This document shows, in pieces, positions 5,836 to 9,816 of a stretch of DNA of 9,816 bases. Under the pieces are notes generated by a model that was not told the origin of the DNA, did not search any database, and saw only the letters and a list, made by a program, of their open reading frames with translations. Both the position numbers and the translations under genes were made by a program. Origin of the DNA: DATKMP01 sp035541775 (GTDB lineage Bacteria > Bacteroidota > Ignavibacteria > UBA10030). Positions within the stretch are counted from its first letter, which is position 1; each line of letters opens with the position of its first letter. The stretch lies in the NCBI GenBank assembly GCA_035541775.1, contig DATKMP010000131.1, positions 1-9,816 on the forward strand, read 5' to 3'.

Positions 5836-6606
5836 TTATAATCGAACCGATGCCGCGCGAAGGATCTGCACAACGCGCTGGGCATCTTCCGGTGTATCGA
5901 CAGATATACTGTCATACGAAGTAATGCCGACTTTTATTTTGTAGCCGGCTTCTAAAATCCGCAATTGCTCCAACCGTTCTGCGTGTTCTAATCTTGAAAA
6001 CGGCAGCAGAGCATATTGCATTAAAAAATCTTTTCGGAACACATACAGTCCGATATGTTTGTAGAAGGTACCATGCAAAAGCCAGTTTGCCGCATCAGCT
6101 TCATCCCGTACAAACGGAATTGCTGCACGGGAAAAATACAATGCCTCGCCATTCCTCGTACAAGCCACTTTAACAACGCTCGGATTGAGTAAATCATCCA
6201 CGGTTTCAATTTTCTTTGCAAGCGTTCCCACCGGAACATCGGGGTCATCGATCAATAATTGCACCGCTTGATCGATCATTTCCGGTGCCAACAACGGTTC
6301 ATCGCCTTGCACATTGACAAATATGTCGCCGGCAACTTGCGCCGCTACAGCAGCAACTCGATCACTGCCGCTTTTAATATCGGGAGAAGTCAGCACGACT
6401 TCGCCGCCGAAATGTTTCACCGCAGTTTCAATGCGTGCATCGTCGGTTGCCACAATGACACGAGTCAGCATTTTCGATGCTTGTGCACGCTCGTACACGC
6501 GCTGCACCATCGGTTTGCCGAGCAAATCGACAAGCGGTTTAGCGGGCAGTCGTGTTGACGCATAGCGCGATGGAATGACACCAATAACTGTCGGCAGTTT
6601 TAACAT
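5836..6606 (-). CDS. kdsB: 3-deoxy-manno-octulosonate cytidylyltransferase (CMP-Kdo synthetase)
   Basis: A 256-residue cytoplasmic enzyme that joins CTP and Kdo to CMP-Kdo, the activated sugar for the inner core of LPS. Family motifs in order: the nucleotide loop IPSRYASTRLPAKPL (11-25), KPMVQRVYERA (31-41), VATDDARI (52-59), VNVQGDEPL (98-106) with Asp102 as a likely metal ligand, HIGLYVFRKDFL (184-195), LEHAERLEQLRILE (206-219) and VDTPEDA (236-242) with the second metal-binding Asp. Length is typical. The segment usually written DHxSGTDR reads DIKSGSDR (76-83), so the common His is Ile here; this may be a lineage variant. The start codon shares one base with the gatC stop (TAATG), which suggests translational coupling. 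It shows that the organism makes Kdo-containing LPS. Confidence 0.97.
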   Translation of the reverse strand: MLKLPTVIGVIPSRYASTRLPAKPLVDLLGKPMVQRVYERAQASKMLTRVIVATDDARIETAVKHFGGEVVLTSPDIKSGSDRVAAVAAQVAGDIFVNVQGDEPLLAPEMIDQAVQLLIDDPDVPVGTLAKKIETVDDLLNPSVVKVACTRNGEALYFSRAAIPFVRDEADAANWLLHGTFYKHIGLYVFRKDFLMQYALLPFSRLEHAERLEQLRILEAGYKIKVGITSYDSISVDTPEDAQRVVQILRAASVRL

Positions 6607-6902
6607 TAGGATTTCTCGCTAATCACTTTCGGTACTTTAAAAAATTCTTCCGTTCGCGACGGAGCATTTTTCAACGCTTCATCCGTCGGTGTACTCGGCG
6701 TCGTTTTGTCTTCGCGGAAAACATTCTGCAGTTCGATGACATGCGACAGCGGTTCAATCTTCGATGTATCCAATCGATTAAGCTGTTCGATATACTCCAG
6801 AATTTGATTCATTTGATGCGTGAATGTTTTTTTTTCCGCATCGCTAAATTCTAATTTCGCAAGCTGAGCGATGTGCTCAACATCTTTAATAGTTACGGAC
6901 AT
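6606..6902 (-). CDS. gatC: Asp-tRNA(Asn)/Glu-tRNA(Gln) amidotransferase subunit C
   Basis: A 98-residue protein matching GatC in length and pattern. The N-terminal helix VEHIAQLAKLEFSDAE (8-23), the helix ending QILEYIEQLNRLDTSKIEPLSHV (33-55, split by a turn) and the region FREDKTTPS (62-70) are typical. GatC stabilises the GatA-GatB enzyme that amidates mischarged Asp-tRNA(Asn) or Glu-tRNA(Gln). GatA and GatB are not in the window, which is common because these genes are often scattered. It starts 8 bp after plsC and overlaps kdsB by one base, so it is embedded in this run. The ribosome binding site is weak. Confidence 0.94.
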   Translation of the reverse strand: MSVTIKDVEHIAQLAKLEFSDAEKKTFTHQMNQILEYIEQLNRLDTSKIEPLSHVIELQNVFREDKTTPSTPTDEALKNAPSRTEEFFKVPKVISEKS

Positions 6903-6910
6903 AACTTATC

Positions 6911-7621
6911 TCATGATTGATCGATGTACTGTTGTTCGATGATTTGATAAACTTGTTTCATTAACTGCTGCTCGCCGGCTTTTCCCTCTAACGTATCCGT
7001 CGCGATGGGCTTGCCGATAACCACAGAAATATCTGCCGGTTGAATATTCAATGAACCTTTCGGCATAATTTTAAACGTATTGTTAATCGTCACCGGCACG
7101 ACAGGGACACCTGCCTTGACGGCAATAAAAAATGCACCGCGTTTGAACGGCTGCAATTTTCCATCGCGTGTCCTCGTTCCTTCGGCAAACAACAAGACCG
7201 AACTTCCGCTACGAATCGTTTGGGCAGCACGTTCTAAACTGTTCATCGCATCTCTTGAATTCATTCGGTCGATCATAATAAACGGGCCGAAACGCAGCGC
7301 CCATCCCCAAATCGGCACATACGTCAAGATTTTTTTAAACACGATGTTCACTTCGCTGGGAATTCCCACCAAGGCAGCGGGAATATCGAACATGCTGGCA
7401 TGATTGGAAACAAAAATATAATGTTTTCCGGGTTGCAGATTTTCTTTTCCCTCTACGATTAACCGAATTTGACAAACCCATAAAATACAGCGAGACCACG
7501 TTCGTGGAATCCAGCGAAACACATTTCCTCTTCGATCAAAAAATGCAGCGATAAGCGCCGCGGTTGAAAACAAAATCGAGATCGGAAACAAGATAAGAAT
7601 GTTGATGATGGAACGTATCAC
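6911..7621 (-). CDS. plsC: 1-acyl-sn-glycerol-3-phosphate acyltransferase (PlsC family)
   Basis: A 236-residue membrane-associated acyltransferase that adds the second fatty acid to lysophosphatidate, giving phosphatidate for phospholipids. A hydrophobic N-terminal segment (about 4-28) anchors it. The four family blocks are present: NHASMFD (73-79) with the catalytic His74 and Asp79; FIMIDR (114-119) after the FKKILTYVPIWGWAL stretch; FAEGTRTRDGKLQPFKRGAF (145-164); and VPVVPV (172-177). Related enzymes that acylate other lipids share these blocks, so the exact acceptor is not proven. The start is a GTG at 7621. Two bases earlier an ATG is followed at once by TGA in another frame, so ATGTGA overlaps the GTG. 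No other in-frame start gives the full anchor. It is the first gene of the run leading to gatC, kdsB and pyrG. Confidence 0.93.
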   Translation of the reverse strand: MIRSIINILILFPISILFSTAALIAAFFDRRGNVFRWIPRTWSRCILWVCQIRLIVEGKENLQPGKHYIFVSNHASMFDIPAALVGIPSEVNIVFKKILTYVPIWGWALRFGPFIMIDRMNSRDAMNSLERAAQTIRSGSSVLLFAEGTRTRDGKLQPFKRGAFFIAVKAGVPVVPVTINNTFKIMPKGSLNIQPADISVVIGKPIATDTLEGKAGEQQLMKQVYQIIEQQYIDQS

Positions 7622-7631
7622 ATAACACCCG

Positions 7632-7766
7632 TTATCTTCTTTTCGTTTCGGGGATTGAGAAAAACAGCAATGACGGAGATGGTGCAGGAGACTCGTATTC
7701 CGTAGAATGGAAAGTGAAACGCTTTACGCCCTTCAGGTCAGATAAACCTGTTTGTTGCAGCACCAT
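7632..7766 (-). other. Possible 44-codon ORF upstream of plsC
   Basis: An ATG-initiated frame (start MVLQQTGLSDLKG, end SIPETKRR) stops 10 nt before the GTG of plsC. It has no visible ribosome binding site and resembles no protein I know. It could be a leader peptide, a remnant or a chance frame; chance is quite possible. Confidence 0.15.
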
Positions 7767-7802
7767 AGGTTTAAGATTATTGATACACTCATCGTTGTTT
7801 AT

Positions 7803-7833
7803 AAAATGTAGGAAAGCGTTGCCTGAAATGCAA
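7803..7833 (-). promoter_or_regulatory. Possible promoter for the plsC run
   Basis: Read on the - strand, TTGCAT (7833-7828) is followed after 17 nt by TACATT (7810-7805), a moderate sigma70-type pair. The same bases also fit a Bacteroidota-type pattern: TTG, 20 nt, then TACATTTT, one base off TAnnTTTG. Transcription would start near 7797 and give a leader of about 175 nt before plsC. The site overlaps a small hairpin. The match is only moderate. Confidence 0.3.
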
Positions 7834-7835
7834 CG
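7817..7835 (-). terminator. Small hairpin after the NamZ-like gene, weak terminator candidate
   Basis: CGTTGC and GCAACG form a perfect 6-bp stem around a 7-nt loop, starting 28 nt after the stop codon of the upstream gene. On the - strand it is followed by CTTTCCTAC, only partly T-rich. It might weakly separate the two transcription units, or be part of the promoter region it overlaps. Confidence 0.25.
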
Positions 7836-7862
7836 GATGTTTTATCCATCGAAGAAATATTT

Positions 7863-9122
7863 TTAGTGATAGAGTAAATATTTATCACGCAGTTTCAAAA
7901 AGGCATCGCGCTTTTCGTTCGTCCACTTCATAAGTTCATCGATCGAGAGATTGTTCTTGAACCACGCGCGGATGGTATCGCTGCCGACCGCTTTATCGAA
8001 GCCGGCAATTTTTTCCGGCTTTGCACGGTCGAAGAGATTATAATCCGGGAACAACCGATCTATCGCATCGATAATACAAAATTGAACGCGTGTCATATCG
8101 AGTGAATCGCGATCCGTTATATGCAGTTGCACGCCTTGATATTTGACACTGGTACTATCATGTGTTGTGGGAGAATAAAAGATCGGGCGAAAAATAATAC
8201 CAGGGATGTTATAATTATTAAGATATCGCGCCAGTGCAAATGCATCTGCCCACGGCGCACCGACCAACTCGAACGGCATCGTATAACCAATGCCTTGATT
8301 GACCGTGCCAAGTTCGCCCAGCAAACCTGTGAGCACATAAAAAATCGGTGTGAAGGAGTGTGGAATATTGGGCGAAGTGGGAATCCATTCCAATCCGGTT
8401 TCATCCCACCACATCGAACGCTTCCATCCTTCCATTTTGACAACCGTCAGGTCGCACCGACCGCTGCCATTGAGCCAATGTTCGCCGTTGATCATTTGTG
8501 CAAGTTCGCCCGCCGTCATTCCGTACACGTACGGAATCGGATACGCACCGATGAACGATTTGAATTTGACGTCCAGCATGGTTCCTTCTATTTTATTGCC
8601 CGATAACGGATCAGGCCGATCAAGAACGACAAACGGAATATTATTTTCTGCTGCGGCTTCCATGGCCAATCCCATTGTGGAAATGTACGTGTAGGAGCGA
8701 ACGCCGATATCTTGAATGTCGTACACCAATACATCAATTCCCTGCAACATTTCTTTTGTGGGCTTGCGCGTTTTGCCGTACAGCGAATACACCGGCAATC
8801 CTGTCTTTTCGTCAATAGATGACTCGATATATTTTCCGGCATCGCCATTTCCGCGCACACCATGCTCAGGGCTAAAGAGCATAACCAACTTGACACCGGG
8901 AGCATGGAACAGCACATCGACGGTACTCTGCATATCGAATGTCATTCCGGTGGGATTGGTAATTAACCCAACTCGTCTACCTTTCAGCACATCAAAACCA
9001 TGTTCGCGCAGCACATCGATGCCCGGCTTGACTTTTGATTCTGCCCCCCGTGTTATGGATCCCAGCATCGCTAAGAACGCGATATAAAAAATTTTTTTCA
9101 TGTTCCACGGTACACGCATCAT
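7863..9122 (-). CDS. DUF1343 / NamZ-type exo-beta-N-acetylmuramidase
   Basis: A 419-residue exported protein of the DUF1343 family. Characterised members (NamZ, glycoside hydrolase family 171) remove N-acetylmuramic acid from the non-reducing end of peptidoglycan fragments during wall recycling. A signal peptide is visible (KKIFYIAFLAMLGSI core; cleavage near Ala27). Family blocks follow: FSPEHGVRG (83-91), with conserved acidic and His residues; YDIQDIGVRSYTY (134-146); DRPDPLSG (168-175); VYGMTAGELA (199-208); SPNIP (250-254); and PFELVGAPW (283-291). The C-terminus ends in the usual RDKYLLYH. I chose the ATG at 9122 because it overlaps the stop of the preceding gene as ATGA. The ATG at 9101 (MKKIFYIAF) is a good alternative. 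A start at 9209 would overlap the upstream gene by 91 bp and spoil the signal peptide. Exact substrate is inferred from the family. Confidence 0.9.
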   Translation of the reverse strand: MMRVPWNMKKIFYIAFLAMLGSITRGAESKVKPGIDVLREHGFDVLKGRRVGLITNPTGMTFDMQSTVDVLFHAPGVKLVMLFSPEHGVRGNGDAGKYIESSIDEKTGLPVYSLYGKTRKPTKEMLQGIDVLVYDIQDIGVRSYTYISTMGLAMEAAAENNIPFVVLDRPDPLSGNKIEGTMLDVKFKSFIGAYPIPYVYGMTAGELAQMINGEHWLNGSGRCDLTVVKMEGWKRSMWWDETGLEWIPTSPNIPHSFTPIFYVLTGLLGELGTVNQGIGYTMPFELVGAPWADAFALARYLNNYNIPGIIFRPIFYSPTTHDSTSVKYQGVQLHITDRDSLDMTRVQFCIIDAIDRLFPDYNLFDRAKPEKIAGFDKAVGSDTIRAWFKNNLSIDELMKWTNEKRDAFLKLRDKYLLYH

Positions 9123-9784
9123 CGTTTCTTTTCCATTATTCGTTTCCACATTTCTTCTACAAGAAAATAAATATAAGCTAACAAACCAAACACCGTTATG
9201 GTCACACACCAGCCAAGCATCGTTACTGGCGGATCAATGAACGCCATCAGCATCAACAGAGCAAAGGCAAGGATGGTATTCCGTTTTGTCCGCCGATAAA
9301 GAATATCAATATCCGTTCGATGTATTTCTTTTTTTCTCGATTCGATTTTTGTTATCGATTCCCATGTCGGCAGTTGTTTGCCATCGACTTCCCAGTTTTT
9401 TATCAGCCGCAAATCTGCACACAGTTGAGTTAAGTGGAAAAAACTTTCCGTCTCGAATGCAAGAAATCGATTTTCAAAACTCTGCGCATGATCAGATCCG
9501 AGAAGTAACTCGCGCGCCAATGCAGTTACGCACTGCGCATTCGATTGAAACTCGGACGATAGTTGATCATATCCCTCTGCACCGGAACCAATGCGTTTCA
9601 TCACTTCTTGTGTTTTTATGACCGCAGCGGCATGAAAGAGCAGTTCATCGAATGTTTTTTGTTTTTCCAAATTCAAGGATAAGTCCAACAACAAAGCTAC
9701 CTCATCCGGAAATTTAAATTTCTTGCCGGCATCGTTTTCCACGAGTTGAATAAATTCTTTGAGGTTATTGCGAAGAGCTGTCAT
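9119..9784 (-). CDS. Unrecognised protein with two C-terminal membrane helices
   Basis: I do not recognise this 221-residue protein. Residues 1 to about 165 look soluble and mostly helical, with regular hydrophobic spacing (e.g. DEVALLLDLSLNLEKQ, ESFFHLTQLCADLRLI) and no known catalytic motif. A basic stretch (RRTKRN) precedes two hydrophobic helices at about 169-184 and 188-209, separated by DPPVT, and the protein ends in a charged tail EEMWKRIMEKKR. By the positive-inside rule both ends would face the cytoplasm. The ATG at 9784 is chosen because it overlaps the stop of an upstream gene as ATGA; an in-frame TTG at 9799 is the only earlier start, just after a stop. Its own stop overlaps the NamZ-like gene in the same way, so the three are probably translated together. 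A link with wall recycling is inferred from this coupling only. Confidence 0.8.
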   Translation of the reverse strand: MTALRNNLKEFIQLVENDAGKKFKFPDEVALLLDLSLNLEKQKTFDELLFHAAAVIKTQEVMKRIGSGAEGYDQLSSEFQSNAQCVTALARELLLGSDHAQSFENRFLAFETESFFHLTQLCADLRLIKNWEVDGKQLPTWESITKIESRKKEIHRTDIDILYRRTKRNTILAFALLMLMAFIDPPVTMLGWCVTITVFGLLAYIYFLVEEMWKRIMEKKR

Positions 9785-9816
9785 TCTTTCATTGCCCAAA
9801 TTTTAAGCAGCCGTTG
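9781..9816 (-). CDS. Last 11 codons of an upstream gene (partial, unidentified)
   Basis: The frame running in from the window end reads QRLLKIWAMKE and stops at 9781-9783. Its TGA overlaps the ATG at 9784 by the common ATGA arrangement. That fit, with the same junction between the next two genes, is the only evidence that it is a real gene end. Nothing can be said about its function. Confidence 0.4.
   Translation of the reverse strand, partial: QRLLKIWAMKE

Noticed and set aside
8121..8606. 161-codon open frame on the + strand
   Set aside because: It is antisense to the conserved core of the NamZ-like gene, with no plausible start signal or family resemblance.
9123..9209. Longer N-terminus for the NamZ-like protein from the ATG at 9209
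   Set aside because: It would overlap the upstream gene by 91 bp and put about 29 non-signal residues before a clear signal peptide; starts at 9122 or 9101 fit better.
1..9816. Mobile element, CRISPR array, rRNA or phage-type gene
   Set aside because: No transposase or integrase motifs, no regularly spaced repeats, no rRNA-like stretch and no terminal inverted repeats were seen; gene content is ordinary chromosomal.

Overview
The window looks like chromosomal DNA from a Gram-negative member of the FCB group (Bacteroidota/Chlorobiota/Ignavibacteria side). Three things point there. A secreted protein ends in a typical type IX secretion (T9SS) sorting domain with an NPFNPST motif. KdsB implies an LPS with Kdo. 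GatC implies indirect Asn-tRNA or Gln-tRNA synthesis. Assignment to Ignavibacteria or a relative is an inference from the style of the T9SS tail. Gene starts mostly have weak Shine-Dalgarno sequences, which also fits this group.

Layout. 1-1772 (+): the 3' end of one MacB/FtsX-type ABC transporter permease, then a complete divergent paralogue. 1773-2408: a 636-bp AT-rich gap without a credible gene but rich in dyad symmetries: a hairpin with a T-rich tail, two copies of the palindrome TTGTA-N5-TACAA, a nested multi-stem element and a short hairpin with a T run. 2409-3158 (+): a stand-alone secreted protein with signal peptide, cohesin-like body and T9SS tail, closed by a strong intrinsic terminator. 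That terminator lies across the 3' end of the convergent gene.

3237-7621 (-): a tight run, in transcription order plsC - gatC - kdsB - pyrG - TPR lipoprotein, with gaps of 8, -1, 12 and 37 bp. It is probably one operon with an envelope theme. PyrG makes CTP, KdsB spends CTP to activate Kdo, PlsC acylates phospholipid precursors, and the YbgF/CpoB-like lipoprotein is an envelope protein; GatC is the housekeeping exception. 7622-7862 is a leader/intergenic stretch with a possible promoter and a small hairpin. 7863-9816 (-): a second run linked by ATGA overlaps: the last 11 codons of an unseen gene, an unrecognised protein with two C-terminal membrane helices, and a DUF1343/NamZ-type exo-beta-N-acetylmuramidase with a signal peptide.

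No mobile element, CRISPR array, rRNA or functional tRNA was seen. The items most worth a second look are the Gly-to-Trp change beside the oxyanion hole of CTP synthase, the paired palindromes and nested stems in the 636-bp gap, the unknown membrane protein coupled to NamZ, and the terminator shared with a convergent coding sequence.
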